Shown piece after piece: positions 26,207-39,313 of a stretch of 64,000 bases of DNA (its first letter is position 1; every line of letters starts with the position of its first letter). The translations under genes and the position numbers were made by a program. The stretch spans positions 124,001-188,000 of the forward strand of contig NZ_JAGIPZ010000008.1 of NCBI RefSeq assembly GCF_017814915.1, written 5' to 3'. The notes beneath the pieces are model-generated. The model saw only the letters and a list, made by a program, of their open reading frames with translations. It was not told where the DNA came from and did no database searches. The stretch comes from Herbaspirillum sp. LeCh32-8 (GTDB taxonomy: Bacteria; Pseudomonadota; Gammaproteobacteria; Burkholderiales; Burkholderiaceae_D).

Positions 26207-26881
26207 ATGCCCCAGGATCCCCTCTCCGGCGAACATGACCAGGAAGCCTTGTCCCTCGCCGAACAAATCCGCGAGCAGGAACGCGCCCGCATCGCGCGCG
26301 ACCTGCACGACGAACTCGGCGCCCACCTCACCGGCATCAAGATGGCGCTGGGACAGCTGCGCGAAAGCCTGGCCCAGGCAGGCGGAATGGAGCGGCCGCG
26401 CGAGCAGGCGCAATACGCAGAGCAATTGATCGACGAAGCCGGCGACGCCATGCACGGCATCATCGACGACCTGTGCCCGCCCATCGTCGAATTCGGCCTG
26501 GCCGAGGCGCTGCAATGGCAAAGCCGCATGTTCACCCGGCAGACCGGCGTCGTCTGCCGCCAGCGCTGCGCCGAAGGCGTCGACGAGCTGGGCGAGTTCG
26601 AAGTGATCACGCTGTTTCGCATCGTGCGGGAAGCGCTCAACAACGTCGCCAAGTACGCGCAAGCCGACAACGTCAGCATCACGGTCGAACGCACCGATAC
26701 CCTCTTCACGCTGCGCATCGAGGACGACGGCCACGGCTTCGATCCCGCCTCTGCTGCCGGCCGGGGCCACGGCCTGGGCAACATGCGACGCCGCGCGCAG
26801 GCCCTGAACGCGCACCTGCAACTGGACAGCGCAACAGGTAAAGGCACTGTAATCAGGGTTGACATGCCTGTCGCGCGCTGA
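26207..26881 (+). CDS. sensorless NarL-type histidine kinase
   Basis: A 224-residue cytosolic kinase made only of the catalytic module. The HisKA_3 dimerisation helix carries the phosphorylated His34 in Arg-Asp-Leu-His-Asp-Glu-Leu-Gly. The ATPase domain has its N box at Asn146 (Glu-Ala-Leu-Asn-Asn-Val), Asp173-Asp-Gly-His-Gly and a Gly-His-Gly-Leu-Gly-Asn-Met lid. There is no membrane helix or input domain, so the signal must come from a partner protein or a cytosolic cue. The start at 26207 is the best-placed ATG, though its ribosome-binding site is weak; longer in-frame versions add only low-complexity sequence. A NarL-type regulator gene follows after 53 bp and is the obvious partner. Confidence 0.88.
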   Translation: MPQDPLSGEHDQEALSLAEQIREQERARIARDLHDELGAHLTGIKMALGQLRESLAQAGGMERPREQAQYAEQLIDEAGDAMHGIIDDLCPPIVEFGLAEALQWQSRMFTRQTGVVCRQRCAEGVDELGEFEVITLFRIVREALNNVAKYAQADNVSITVERTDTLFTLRIEDDGHGFDPASAAGRGHGLGNMRRRAQALNAHLQLDSATGKGTVIRVDMPVAR

Positions 26882-26934
26882 GCGAACGCTATAGAATATC
26901 GGCTCGCAATAGAGAGGAAACAAGCAGTCCGCCC

Positions 26935-27588
26935 ATGAGCAAGAAAGCCCCCGCCGCCATCAAGGTCCTGATCGCCGACGATCACGCCATCGTGCGTGAA
27001 GGCCTGCGCCAGATCTGCTCCGGCACCAAGGACATCGTCGTGGCCGGCAACGCCGCCAACGGGCTGGAGGCCATCAAGCTGGCGCGCGTGGGCAATGGCG
27101 ACGTCATGCTGTTGGACATCGTGCTGCCCGACCGCAGCGGCATCGAGATCCTCAAGCAGATCCGCAAGGAGCAACCGCAGCTGCCGGTGCTGATCCTCTC
27201 CATCCACCGCGAAGACCAGTACGCGATCCGCGCGCTCAAGGCCGGCGCGGCCGGCTTCCTGAACAAGCAGGTAGCACCGTCGGAAATGCTGGCGGCGATC
27301 CGCCAGGCGGCTTCGGGACGCAAATACATCAGCCCCTCGCTGGCGCAGGAACTGGCCAACCAGATCGGTTTCGACCACGACACCCCGCTGCACGAGACCC
27401 TCTCCGACCGCGAATACCAGACCATGGTCCTGATCGCCTCCGGCAAGACCGTCAGCGACATCGCCGCCGAGCTGCTGCTGTCGGTCAAGACCATCAGCAT
27501 GTATCGCTCGCGGGTGCTGGCCAAGATGAAGATGCGCCACAACGCGGAGCTGACCCATTACGCGCTGAAGAACAACCTGGTCGAATAA
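26935..27588 (+). CDS. NarL/FixJ-family response regulator
   Basis: A 217-residue two-domain regulator. The receiver (about residues 10-128) has the acidic pair Asp15-Asp16, the phospho-acceptor Asp61 in Leu-Leu-Asp-Ile-Val-Leu-Pro-Asp, and the conserved Lys in Leu-Asn-Lys-Gln. The LuxR-type helix-turn-helix is at about 152-210, containing Leu-Ser-Asp-Arg-Glu, Ile-Ala-Ala-Glu-Leu-Leu-Leu-Ser and Val-Lys-Thr-Ile-Ser-Met-Tyr-Arg. An AGAGAGGAAA ribosome-binding region precedes it. With the upstream sensorless kinase it forms a complete two-component system of unknown signal and regulon. Confidence 0.93.
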   Translation: MSKKAPAAIKVLIADDHAIVREGLRQICSGTKDIVVAGNAANGLEAIKLARVGNGDVMLLDIVLPDRSGIEILKQIRKEQPQLPVLILSIHREDQYAIRALKAGAAGFLNKQVAPSEMLAAIRQAASGRKYISPSLAQELANQIGFDHDTPLHETLSDREYQTMVLIASGKTVSDIAAELLLSVKTISMYRSRVLAKMKMRHNAELTHYALKNNLVE

Positions 27589-27860
27589 GCTCCCGCGCCA
27601 CCTCATCCCCTCCTCCAGAACGCCCTATTCACGGGCTTTTCCGTCTCTGTTCCCGGTTTAAAAAGCGCTCACGCGAAACACGCTTGACGTAAAATGATCC
27701 GACATTTTCGCGCCGTTCCAGGACGGCCCGATCAGGCTGCGCCGCACCGGGGAAATGCGGCCGGCGGCACGGATGCAGCGCGCCTGGCCGCGCCTCCTGC
27801 CGGTACAGAACACCCCGTGTCGCATCGATACGAACAAGCCAATCAATATTGTCAGCCGGC

Positions 27861-29474
27861 ATGTCCAAGAAACCGTCCACGCTCACTCCCGTCGAAATCG
27901 CCCGCGAGGCTTTCCAGCGGCTCGGCATGCGCCGCATCGCGCCGACGCCTGAGGCCTATCGCATCGCCTATGAGGAAATCCAGGACGGCGACGGCCCACC
28001 CGGGCTGAGCACGGAGGCGCTGCTGGCCAACCTGGCCAACAAGCTGGCCAAGCAACCGGGCGAAAACGGCCTGCTCGGCACGCGCCTGGTGCGCGCCCAG
28101 GAGAACGGCGACTGGCTGGAATACGAACGCATGCTCAACCAGTTCGCCGACGAGCACTGGCAGAATCGCCCGGCGGTGCCGCACGGCGAGCTGGTGCCGA
28201 TGGACCTGGAGCGGCAATTCATCCGCGACAGCAAGAAGGAAAAAATGCTGCGCGAGGTGCTGGCGCGCATCCTGGTGTTCAACCTGCCTTCGCTGCTGGA
28301 AAACGCACCGGAGCTGGCCAACGAATCGCGCTCCAGCGGCCAGGACATGAAGATGGCCTTTTCCGAGCAGGCCATGAACGAGGTCACCGCGCGCGTGAAG
28401 CAACTGAGCTTCCAGATCGAACTGAAAACCGACGACATGGCGCAGCAGCAGGAGCTGCTGATGCGCCTGTTCCAGTTGCTGCTGGAAAACATCAACGGCC
28501 TGCTGGAACAGGGCTCCTGGCTGTCCAGCCAGATCGAGACGGTGCAGAGCCTGATCACCGGCCCGATCAGCCAGACCTCGCTGGCCGACGCCACCAAGAA
28601 CCTGAAGGAAGTGATCTACAAGCAGGGCCTGCTGAAGAACACGCTGTCCGAAGAAAAGGTGGTGGTCAAGAACATGATGCTGACCTTCGTCGACAGGCTC
28701 TCGGCGATGGTCTCCACCACCGACAATTACCAGAAGACCATCAGCGGCTTCTCCCAGCAGATCAGCCAGGCCGGCAACATCAGCGACCTGAACTCGGTTC
28801 TGAACGAGATCATGCGCGAGACCCAGACCGCGCAGGAAGAAGCCACCCGCTCGCGCGACGCCATGGAAGGCGCGCGCCAGGAAGTGGAGAAGGCCGAGGC
28901 GCGCATCCACGCGCTGGAAAACCAGCTGGTGCAAATGGGCGAACTGGTGCGCGAAGACCAACTGACCGGCAGCCTGAACCGCCGCGGCATGGACGAATCG
29001 CTGGACCGCGAAATCACCAACGCCGAGCGGCGCGAGACGCCGCTGTGCATCGCCCTGCTCGATCTGGACGACTTCAAACGCATCAACGACACCCACGGCC
29101 ACGCGACCGGCGACGAAGTGCTGATCCACATGGTCAAGGTGATCAAGGAAACGCTGCGCAAGCTGGATGTGATCGCGCGCTTCGGCGGCGAGGAGTTCCT
29201 GGTGCTGATGCCGGAAACCCAACCGGAAGATGCGGTGCAGATCATCACCCGCGTGCAGCGCGAGCTGACCAAACGCATCTTCATGCATGAGAGCCAGCGC
29301 CTGCTGATCACCTTCAGCGCCGGCGTGGCGGTGCATTACAAGGGAGAGGGCCAGGCCGATCTGGTCAAGCGCGCCGACGTAGCCCTGTACAAGGCCAAGA
29401 ACGCCGGCAAGAACCGCATCGTGTTTGCCGACCCGCCGGCGCCTGGAGCACTACTGCCGGCCCCCGACGCCTGA
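27861..29474 (+). CDS. cytosolic diguanylate cyclase (GGEEF)
   Basis: A 537-residue soluble protein with no membrane helix. Residues 1 to about 330 form a largely helical N-terminal region of unknown type, ending in a probable coiled coil (about 305-365) that would bring two cyclase domains together. The GGDEF domain follows at about 370-530 with an active GGEEF at 442-446, and Arg-Lys-Leu-Asp five residues before it is a product-inhibition I-site. It should make c-di-GMP from two GTP. The ATG at 27861 is preferred to a TTG 12 nt upstream. It appears to be its own unit, with a terminator overlapping the end of pnuC. Confidence 0.92.
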   Translation: MSKKPSTLTPVEIAREAFQRLGMRRIAPTPEAYRIAYEEIQDGDGPPGLSTEALLANLANKLAKQPGENGLLGTRLVRAQENGDWLEYERMLNQFADEHWQNRPAVPHGELVPMDLERQFIRDSKKEKMLREVLARILVFNLPSLLENAPELANESRSSGQDMKMAFSEQAMNEVTARVKQLSFQIELKTDDMAQQQELLMRLFQLLLENINGLLEQGSWLSSQIETVQSLITGPISQTSLADATKNLKEVIYKQGLLKNTLSEEKVVVKNMMLTFVDRLSAMVSTTDNYQKTISGFSQQISQAGNISDLNSVLNEIMRETQTAQEEATRSRDAMEGARQEVEKAEARIHALENQLVQMGELVREDQLTGSLNRRGMDESLDREITNAERRETPLCIALLDLDDFKRINDTHGHATGDEVLIHMVKVIKETLRKLDVIARFGGEEFLVLMPETQPEDAVQIITRVQRELTKRIFMHESQRLLITFSAGVAVHYKGEGQADLVKRADVALYKAKNAGKNRIVFADPPAPGALLPAPDA

Positions 29475-29506
29475 ACCCGGGCGCGGCGCGAGCCGATCTC
29501 CGCTGA

Positions 29507-30124
29507 TCAGGCCGGGATGCTGTCCCGGCCTCGTTTTTCCGATCGCCGCCAGCTGCGCCAACCGGCCGCCGCCATCACCACGAACAAGGCGTACAACAGC
29601 GCTGTCAGCGTCAGATGCTTGTACACATACAGGCCGACGTAGAGCACGTCCACCGCGATCCAGACCAGCCAGTTTTCGATCTTCTTGCGCGACAGCAGGA
29701 ACTGCCCCACCAGGCTCCCCGCCGTCAGGAAGCCGTCCATGTGCGGCACATCGGTGTCCGTGTAGCGGCGCAGGAACCAGGACAGCACCAGGAAACCCAG
29801 CCCCCATGCCGCGGCCATCCGCATCCAGCCCGAGCGGTCAAGATACGACACCTGCAGCGGCCGGTGCTGCTCGCCGCCGCGCAGCCACTGATACCAGCCC
29901 CAGACCGATACCGCCACGAACACGAATTGCAGGCCGGCGTCGCCGTACAGGCGCGCATCGGCAAAGACCGCCGCATACAGCAGCGAGGCCAGGATGGAAA
30001 ACAGCCAGGCCCAGTGGTTCTGGCGGATATTGAGCCAGACGGTGAGCATCGACAGCAGGAAGGACACCAGCTCCAGCGGCGTGGTGGACAGGCCGAACAG
30101 CGACAGCGGCGTATCGATGGACAT
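29507..30124 (-). CDS. pnuC: nicotinamide mononucleotide/riboside transporter PnuC
   Basis: A 205-residue inner-membrane protein with about seven predicted helices. Family signatures are visible: the Asn-Ile-Arg-Gln-Asn-His-Trp-Ala-Trp turn near the first helix pair, the Tyr-Gln-Trp-Leu-Arg-Gly-Gly loop, and Lys-Ile-Glu-Asn-Trp-Leu-Val-Trp-Ile-Ala-Val-Asp-Val-Leu-Tyr near the C-terminus. PnuC carries nicotinamide riboside for NAD salvage. It lies 100 bp after ftsB on the same strand. I see no riboswitch in the spacer, and no NadR-type gene in the window. Confidence 0.92.
   Translation of the reverse strand: MSIDTPLSLFGLSTTPLELVSFLLSMLTVWLNIRQNHWAWLFSILASLLYAAVFADARLYGDAGLQFVFVAVSVWGWYQWLRGGEQHRPLQVSYLDRSGWMRMAAAWGLGFLVLSWFLRRYTDTDVPHMDGFLTAGSLVGQFLLSRKKIENWLVWIAVDVLYVGLYVYKHLTLTALLYALFVVMAAAGWRSWRRSEKRGRDSIPA
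29510..29538 (+). terminator. rho-independent terminator of the diguanylate cyclase gene
   Basis: GGCCGGGA (29510-29517) pairs with TCCCGGCC (29523-29530), then TCGTTTTT. It overlaps the last codons of the convergent pnuC gene, whose stop codon is at 29507-29509. Confidence 0.85.
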
Positions 30125-30224
30125 TCGGCTGGGTTCTATGAGGAAAGTGGAAACTGCGGAAAGAAAACTGCGGCGTTAGCGATGGCCTGGTCGGCGTCGG
30201 CAGCCGCCTGCTCCCGATGACGGA

Positions 30225-30626
30225 CTAACGCGCCGGCTTGGCTGGCGTCGCAGATGCCCCGCCCGGCGCCACGGCAGGCACGGAGACACTATTGGGCTGG
30301 CCGGAACCAGGCATGAAGGGATTCGGATTGGGCGACGAGAACGGCTTGCCGGAGGCGGCATCGATCACCTGAACGAACACTTCGTTCTGCTTGATCATGC
30401 CCAGCTCGAAACGCGCACGCTCTTCCACCGCGCCCTTGCTTTGCTTCAGGTCGTCGACTTCCGAAGCCAGCTTGGCGTTGCGCTCCTTGAGTTCATCGTT
30501 CTTCTTGCGCGCCTGCTGGACCTGACGGTCGAGCTCCCAGACCTTGAACCAGCCGCCCTTGCCAAGCCAAAGCGGATACTGAATCAGTACCAGCAGGAGG
30601 GTCAGACACAGGATGATCAGGCGCAT
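30225..30626 (-). CDS. ftsB: cell division protein FtsB
   Basis: A 133-residue bitopic membrane protein. One transmembrane helix is at about residues 2-19, followed by a periplasmic leucine-zipper-like coiled coil (about 28-70), then Arg-Phe-Glu-Leu-Gly-Met-Ile-Lys typical of FtsB/DivIC. The last 40 residues are a Pro/Ser/Ala-rich tail that is longer than in E. coli FtsB (103 residues). FtsB bridges FtsQ and FtsL in the divisome. Its position directly downstream of eno is the standard order in proteobacteria and supports the call. Confidence 0.93.
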   Translation of the reverse strand: MRLIILCLTLLLVLIQYPLWLGKGGWFKVWELDRQVQQARKKNDELKERNAKLASEVDDLKQSKGAVEERARFELGMIKQNEVFVQVIDAASGKPFSSPNPNPFMPGSGQPNSVSVPAVAPGGASATPAKPAR

Positions 30627-30684
30627 AGCCGGGAGCTCTCAGTGCGGCGCATGCATCGGGTGAGGAGCACGCGCCGCTCGCTTC

Positions 30685-32052
<1,368 letters not shown>

Positions 32053-32057
32053 TCATA

Positions 32058-32089
32058 ATCAAACGGCCGCCGGGCGGCAGCCGTTTGAT
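32058..32089. repeat. hairpin in the kdsA-eno spacer
   Basis: ATCAAACGGC at 32058-32067 is exactly complementary to GCCGTTTGAT at 32080-32089, with an internal GC-rich arm. It lies 6 bp after the kdsA stop codon, without a T run on the minus strand. It may be a processing or partial termination site that sets eno levels apart from kdsA. Confidence 0.55.
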
Positions 32090-32095
32090 GTGCGA

Positions 32096-34646
<2,551 letters not shown>

Positions 34647-34765
34647 CCCCAAAAGCGCTCGTATTTTTAATCCCCGCGATCGATAAGTGTCTCGCCCCGG
34701 TGAAACTTGCACGGAAAAAACACGAACCGCAGCGGGGCTCCCCGTCTTGACCGGGCGCGGTCGGC

Positions 34766-35590
34766 TTAGTTCTGCGGCGCCCGCTCCCTGAGCAGGCCGG
34801 CGATCATCTCGCAGGTGGCGTCGGCCGCCGCTCCCGGCGCTTCCATCGGGAACAAGTGGCCGCCCGGGATCTGGCGAAAATGCCGGCCGACCAGGCGCCG
34901 GGTCGCCCCCAGGCCGGCCATGCGGCACTCGACCGAGTCGACCCCGCCGACAAAGCCGATGGGCACCGGGTACGGCTGGCGGGCCAGGTTGCCAAGATGG
35001 TGCGGAATGGTGCGGTAGACCGCCGTCTCGGCCTCGCGCGTGAAGCGCAAGCGCACCCCGCCCCCGTCCTGCGGCTCGATGCCGTGCTCGACGTAGTCGC
35101 GCAGCACGCGCTGCGGCCAGGCGGCGAACATGGCCTTGGCGGCGTAATGCTGGTAAGCGGCCTCCATGTCCGGCCAGGCGTTGCGCCGCTTGACCGAGGC
35201 CACCGCCGGCGAGCGCTTGCTCTCGTAGCCAAGCAACTTGGTCAGGCGCAGCGCCTGCGCGCGCCAGCCCGCCACCACCGGGGAATCCAGCAACACCACG
35301 CAGCGCGCCAGATCCGGTCGCTTGCGCGCCGCCATCAGCGACAAGATGCCGCCCAGCGAGTGCCCCACCAGGATCACCGGCTCGCGGTAGCTTTGCTCCA
35401 GCTCGGCGATGAGCTCCTGGGTCAGCTGCCGCCAGCCGTCATCGACCGGGTAGCGCGGGTTATGGGCATGCATGGCCAACGCGCGCACGTCATAGCGGCG
35501 GCGCAGTTGTTCAAAGAACATGCCGTAGGTGCCCGCCGGGTAACTGTTGGCATGGGCAAAATGCAGGATGGGCAGGCTGGACGAACTCAT
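34766..35590 (-). CDS. alpha/beta hydrolase of unknown substrate
   Basis: A 274-residue probable cytosolic hydrolase. The nucleophile is Ser78 in Val-Gly-His-Ser-Leu-Gly-Gly. The oxyanion region is His-Ala-Asn-Ser-Tyr-Pro-Ala-Gly near residues 13-20, and the C-terminal catalytic His is in Gly-Gly-His-Leu-Phe-Pro-Met-Glu. The start at 35590 (Met-Ser-Ser-Ser-Ser) is the first ATG; a TTG nine bases upstream is the alternative. It lies about 100 bp after comEC and before pyrG on the same strand. No substrate can be deduced. Confidence 0.88.
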   Translation of the reverse strand: MSSSSLPILHFAHANSYPAGTYGMFFEQLRRRYDVRALAMHAHNPRYPVDDGWRQLTQELIAELEQSYREPVILVGHSLGGILSLMAARKRPDLARCVVLLDSPVVAGWRAQALRLTKLLGYESKRSPAVASVKRRNAWPDMEAAYQHYAAKAMFAAWPQRVLRDYVEHGIEPQDGGGVRLRFTREAETAVYRTIPHHLGNLARQPYPVPIGFVGGVDSVECRMAGLGATRRLVGRHFRQIPGGHLFPMEAPGAAADATCEMIAGLLRERAPQN

Positions 35591-35693
35591 GGAATGCAAG
35601 GCAGGAAAGGCTGTGGCGGCAGCATAGCAAAACGGCGGCAGCCGCGAGCGTGCTATTTTCCCGGATCGCGAAATGCGCTCAAAAAATGGGCGT

Positions 35694-38180
35694 TCAGCGG
35701 CCGTACCAGTAGCGCGGATGCTCCTGGCGGTAGGTCTCCACGGCCAGCTGGTCGCCCAGACTCATGACGATGGCGCCGGCGGCGTCGGTGCGCAGGCGGC
35801 GGATGCCCAGCCGCTGGTAGCGTTCGTAGACTTCTGGCTTGGGATGGTTGAAGCGGTTGCGATAGCCGACCTGGAAGATCGCCAGCTCCGGATGCACCGC
35901 CCGCAGGAAAGGCTCGGTGGACGAAGTGCCGCTGCCGTGATGCGGCGCCAGCAGCACGGTGGACGGCAGCTGCTCGGCCGCCGCGCTGTTGAGCAACTGC
36001 TTCTCCTGCATCGCCTCGACGTCGCCGGCCAGCAGGATGGACTGGCGCCCGATCTGCACCTTCAGCACGCAGCTGCGGGCATTGGGCTTCCACTTGTCGC
36101 TCGCGTAGATCTCCGGCGTGGGATGCAGCATGGTGAAGCCGATGCCGTCCCAGTTCCAGGACTGCCCGGCCTCGCAGCGCGTATGCGCAGGCGCGCCGCG
36201 CAGGATGGGACTGCTCTCCGCCAGGGAAGAATAGACGCTATCGACCCGCATGCCGTGGAACAGCGACTGCGCGCCGCCGGAATGGTCGTTATCGTTGTGC
36301 GAGATCACCACCCGGTCCAGATGGTCGATGCCCCGCGCGCGCAGGTAAGGCAGGATCACCCGGCTGGCGCCGTCGGACTGCGACGAATAATACGGACCGG
36401 TGTCGTACAGCAGACGGTGGGTGGGCGTCTCCACCAGCAGCGCCATGCCCTGCCCGACATCAAAGGCGGTCACCCGCATGCTGCCGTCGGTGGGCGCGGT
36501 GGGCGCATTGAGGATCAGCGGCAACCAGCCGAACAGGCCCAGCCAACGCGCCGGCCATCCGCGCGGCGCCAGCACCAGCATGGTGCCGCCCAGCGCCAGC
36601 AGGAACATCCACCAGCTCGGCAACGGCGTCTGCCACACCGCGAACGGCATGGCGTTGAGCCATTGCAGGAAATCGGCCAGCCAGACCAGCAAGGCATGCG
36701 GCACCTGCAATGCATATTGGGCAAGGAAGGCCGGCATCAGGCTGCCCAAGAGCGCCAGCGGCGTGATCAGCAGGCCCACCAGCGGGATCGCCACGGCGTT
36801 GGCCAGGGGGCTCACCAGCGAGTACTGGCCGAACAGCAGCATGGTCAGCGGCACCAGTCCCAGCGTGATGATGTATTGCGCCCGCGCGCCCTCCTTCAAG
36901 GCCTGCCATAGCTTCTCCCACCATTGCTTGCGGGAAGCCGCCTCCATCGCGTATCTGGGTTGCATGCGCCCCACCGTGCCGTACATGAGCAAGCCGACGG
37001 CGCCGAACGACAGCCAGAAGCCCGGCCATAGCAGCGACCACGGGTCGAGCAGCAGCACCAGCCCGAGCGCCAGGCACAGCACCACCGACACGCGCACCAG
37101 CCGCCCCCGCCAGAAGGCGATGCCGACCACGATCAGCATATACAGGGTGCGCTGGGCCGGCACGCCGAAGCCGGCCAGCAGCACATAGAACAATGCCGTC
37201 AGCATGCCCACCGCGATGGCCACCTTCTGCGCCGGCATGCGCAGCGGCAGCTGGGCCCCGGTGAAGAAGGAGCGCCGCCACAGCCAGCTCGCCAACCCGC
37301 CGCACAAGGCCGCCAGCATGGTGATGTGCAGGCCGGAGATGGCCACCAGGTGGCCGATGCCGGTGCGATTGAAGATGGTCCAGTCGGATTGGCTGATGCC
37401 GCGCTGGTCGCCCATCACCAGCGCCGCGATCACCGGCGCATAGGGCTCGCCCGACAACGCCGTCAGGATGCGGTCGCGCAGCCAGCCGCGCAGGTATTCA
37501 ACCGCGTGCGAAGGCGTCCACACGAATTCATCGATGCGCCGGTTGGTGGCGCTTGCAGGCGCATTGGCCGGCGCCGGCGCGCCCACCACGTAGCCGGTGG
37601 CGCGCACATCGTCCTGCAGCAACCAGACCTCATAGTCGAAGCCGTCCGGATTGGCATTGCCGTGCGGGCGCTTCAGGCGTACCGTCAGCTTCCAGCGCGC
37701 GCCGGGCTCCACGCTGGGCAAAATCTCGCGCGCAGGCGCCGCCTGCTCGCCATCCTCCACCGGCGCCTGCATCCGACGATTGCTGTACCAGCCCAGCAGG
37801 ATGCGCGGCGGCACCGGCGGTATCACCGCGCCCTGCATTACCACCTGCTCGACATCAAAACGAAAACGCAGTCCCTGCGCGGTGTGATCGGGCAGGTCGG
37901 CCACCGTGCCGATCACGGTCACGTCCCTGCCCTCCCAGGCCGCCGGCAGCTCCTGCTCCAGGAAGTAGTGCGCGAAAGAAGCCGCCCACAGGAAGCCCAG
38001 CCACGCCCCACAGGTCACCAGCAGCGGCACGCGCAGGAAGGGTTGCCAGAACTTCCAGGCGGTGAACCCCAGCAGCGCGGCCAGCACCAGGCCGGCGGCG
38101 TACCATTCCAGCCCGGGCAGATGCCCCTGCATCTGCAGCAACCCGATGCCGATGGCAAAGCCGATGATCAGGCTGCGCAT
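35694..38180 (-). CDS. comEC: DNA uptake channel protein ComEC/Rec2
   Basis: An 828-residue inner-membrane protein for natural transformation. It has N-terminal helices and a DUF4131 domain (about residues 1-200), the Competence membrane domain (about 225-500, with Gly-Ile-Gly-His-Leu-Val-Ala-Ile-Ser-Gly-Leu-His), and a C-terminal metallo-beta-lactamase-like domain (about 540-780). The last has Ser-His-Asn-Asp-Asn-Asp-His-Ser-Gly-Gly and Pro-His-His-Gly-Ser. The length is full and all motifs are intact, so the gene looks functional. Its ATG overlaps the tatD stop codon by one base (TGATG), indicating coupled translation. No pilus or comEA genes lie in the window, so competence itself is not shown. 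Confidence 0.95.
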   Translation of the reverse strand: MRSLIIGFAIGIGLLQMQGHLPGLEWYAAGLVLAALLGFTAWKFWQPFLRVPLLVTCGAWLGFLWAASFAHYFLEQELPAAWEGRDVTVIGTVADLPDHTAQGLRFRFDVEQVVMQGAVIPPVPPRILLGWYSNRRMQAPVEDGEQAAPAREILPSVEPGARWKLTVRLKRPHGNANPDGFDYEVWLLQDDVRATGYVVGAPAPANAPASATNRRIDEFVWTPSHAVEYLRGWLRDRILTALSGEPYAPVIAALVMGDQRGISQSDWTIFNRTGIGHLVAISGLHITMLAALCGGLASWLWRRSFFTGAQLPLRMPAQKVAIAVGMLTALFYVLLAGFGVPAQRTLYMLIVVGIAFWRGRLVRVSVVLCLALGLVLLLDPWSLLWPGFWLSFGAVGLLMYGTVGRMQPRYAMEAASRKQWWEKLWQALKEGARAQYIITLGLVPLTMLLFGQYSLVSPLANAVAIPLVGLLITPLALLGSLMPAFLAQYALQVPHALLVWLADFLQWLNAMPFAVWQTPLPSWWMFLLALGGTMLVLAPRGWPARWLGLFGWLPLILNAPTAPTDGSMRVTAFDVGQGMALLVETPTHRLLYDTGPYYSSQSDGASRVILPYLRARGIDHLDRVVISHNDNDHSGGAQSLFHGMRVDSVYSSLAESSPILRGAPAHTRCEAGQSWNWDGIGFTMLHPTPEIYASDKWKPNARSCVLKVQIGRQSILLAGDVEAMQEKQLLNSAAAEQLPSTVLLAPHHGSGTSSTEPFLRAVHPELAIFQVGYRNRFNHPKPEVYERYQRLGIRRLRTDAAGAIVMSLGDQLAVETYRQEHPRYWYGR

Positions 38181-38986
38181 CAGAGCGTCAACCCGGAAGA
38201 CGCCAGCCGCGGCAATGCCGCCAGGGCGTTGGCGGTGGTGGCGGCGGCAATCTCGTCCACCGGCATGTTGCGCAGTTCGGCCAGCACCTCGCCGATGCGC
38301 GGGATCTGGTCCGGGGTATTGGCATCCGGATGGCGCCAGGCCGGCGAGATATCGGGCGCATCGGTCTCCAGCACGAGGGAAGACAGCGGCAGCTCGGCCG
38401 CCAGGCGACGTATCTGCAGCGAACGCGGGAAGGTCATGGCGCCGCCGAAGCCCAGGTGCAGGCCCAGCTCGATGAAGGTCTGCGCCTGCTGGAAGCTGCC
38501 GTTGAAGGCGTGGGCGATGCCGCCGGGCACGCGGATGCGGCGCAGGTGCTTCAGGATGATGTCTTGCGAACGGCGCACATGCAGCAGCACCGGCAGTTCA
38601 AAGTCGCGCGCCAGCTTCAGCTGCTCGGCGAAGAAGAATTCCTGCTTCTCGCGCAGCGGCGGCTCTTTCAGCGCCGGCACGAAGAAGTCCAGGCCGATCT
38701 CGCCGATGCCGACGAACAAGGGGTCGTGCAGCGCCGCCTCGATAGCGCTGCACAGAGCATCAAGGTCGGATTCTTTCGCGGTCGGGACGTACAGCGGATG
38801 GATGCCCAGCGCGTAGACGCCGTTGCCCACTTCGCGCGCCAGTTGCGCCACCGTGCCGAAATTCACCCGCGCGATGGCCGGGATCACAATGGCGCGCACG
38901 CCGGCTTGCGCCGCGCCGTCGGCGACGGAGGCTGAGTGGCCGCCGAATTCCCCGGCGTCGAGATGGCAGTGCGTGTCAACCCACAT
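38180..38986 (-). CDS. tatD: TatD-family deoxyribonuclease
   Basis: A 268-residue metal-dependent hydrolase with a TIM-barrel fold. Metal ligands are visible: His6 and His8 in Asp-Thr-His-Cys-His-Leu-Asp, Glu in Ile-Gly-Glu-Ile-Gly-Leu-Asp, His in Leu-Leu-His-Val-Arg, and Asp in Leu-Glu-Thr-Asp-Ala-Pro-Asp. Family members have 3'-5' exonuclease activity and take part in DNA repair or turnover. The symbol is used for the family; it could also be a YjjV/YcfH-type paralogue. The gene is translationally coupled to comEC, a common arrangement in betaproteobacteria. Confidence 0.9.
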   Translation of the reverse strand: MWVDTHCHLDAGEFGGHSASVADGAAQAGVRAIVIPAIARVNFGTVAQLAREVGNGVYALGIHPLYVPTAKESDLDALCSAIEAALHDPLFVGIGEIGLDFFVPALKEPPLREKQEFFFAEQLKLARDFELPVLLHVRRSQDIILKHLRRIRVPGGIAHAFNGSFQQAQTFIELGLHLGFGGAMTFPRSLQIRRLAAELPLSSLVLETDAPDISPAWRHPDANTPDQIPRIGEVLAELRNMPVDEIAAATTANALAALPRLASSGLTL

Positions 38987-39313
38987 GTGCTTGCTGGTAA
39001 GTCGTGATAGCCGGGTTCAGGTCAAACGCCGCCCTGTCGTGAAAGGAGCGGCGCACGCGCCGAGGGCAACTCAGCAGCCATTGTCGGGCTGACATCGCTT
39101 CCCCCGAAGCGCATTGTTTTTATGCAGCATACCCGGTTTCATACCGGGTTCAGCAGCGGGAGTTTACCGTTTAACGGCCACTTGCAACTCTTAACAAAGG
39201 TAAAGAACGACGCAAACCGAATTTAACCAGAGACTGCACGAGGCCGCATCATGCAAACAAAAAGGACGCAATCGCTTGCGTCCTTTTTTCCTGACCTTTG
39301 TAAGCGCGCTCGC
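38987..39313. other. 327-bp spacer with a small hairpin and a terminator
   Basis: Holds the tatD upstream region. ACCCGGT at 39131-39137 and ACCGGGT at 39143-39149 form a small hairpin. The argE terminator follows at 39259. No coding frame or RNA gene is recognised. Confidence 0.5.
39259..39289 (-). terminator. rho-independent terminator of argE
   Basis: AAAAAGGACGCAA pairs perfectly with TTGCGTCCTTTTT around a 4-nt loop. The runs of A and T make it able to work in both directions. It lies 25 bp after the argE stop codon. Confidence 0.92.

Noticed and set aside
30125..30224. NAD or thiamine riboswitch before pnuC
   Set aside because: The spacer is short and holds none of the conserved elements.
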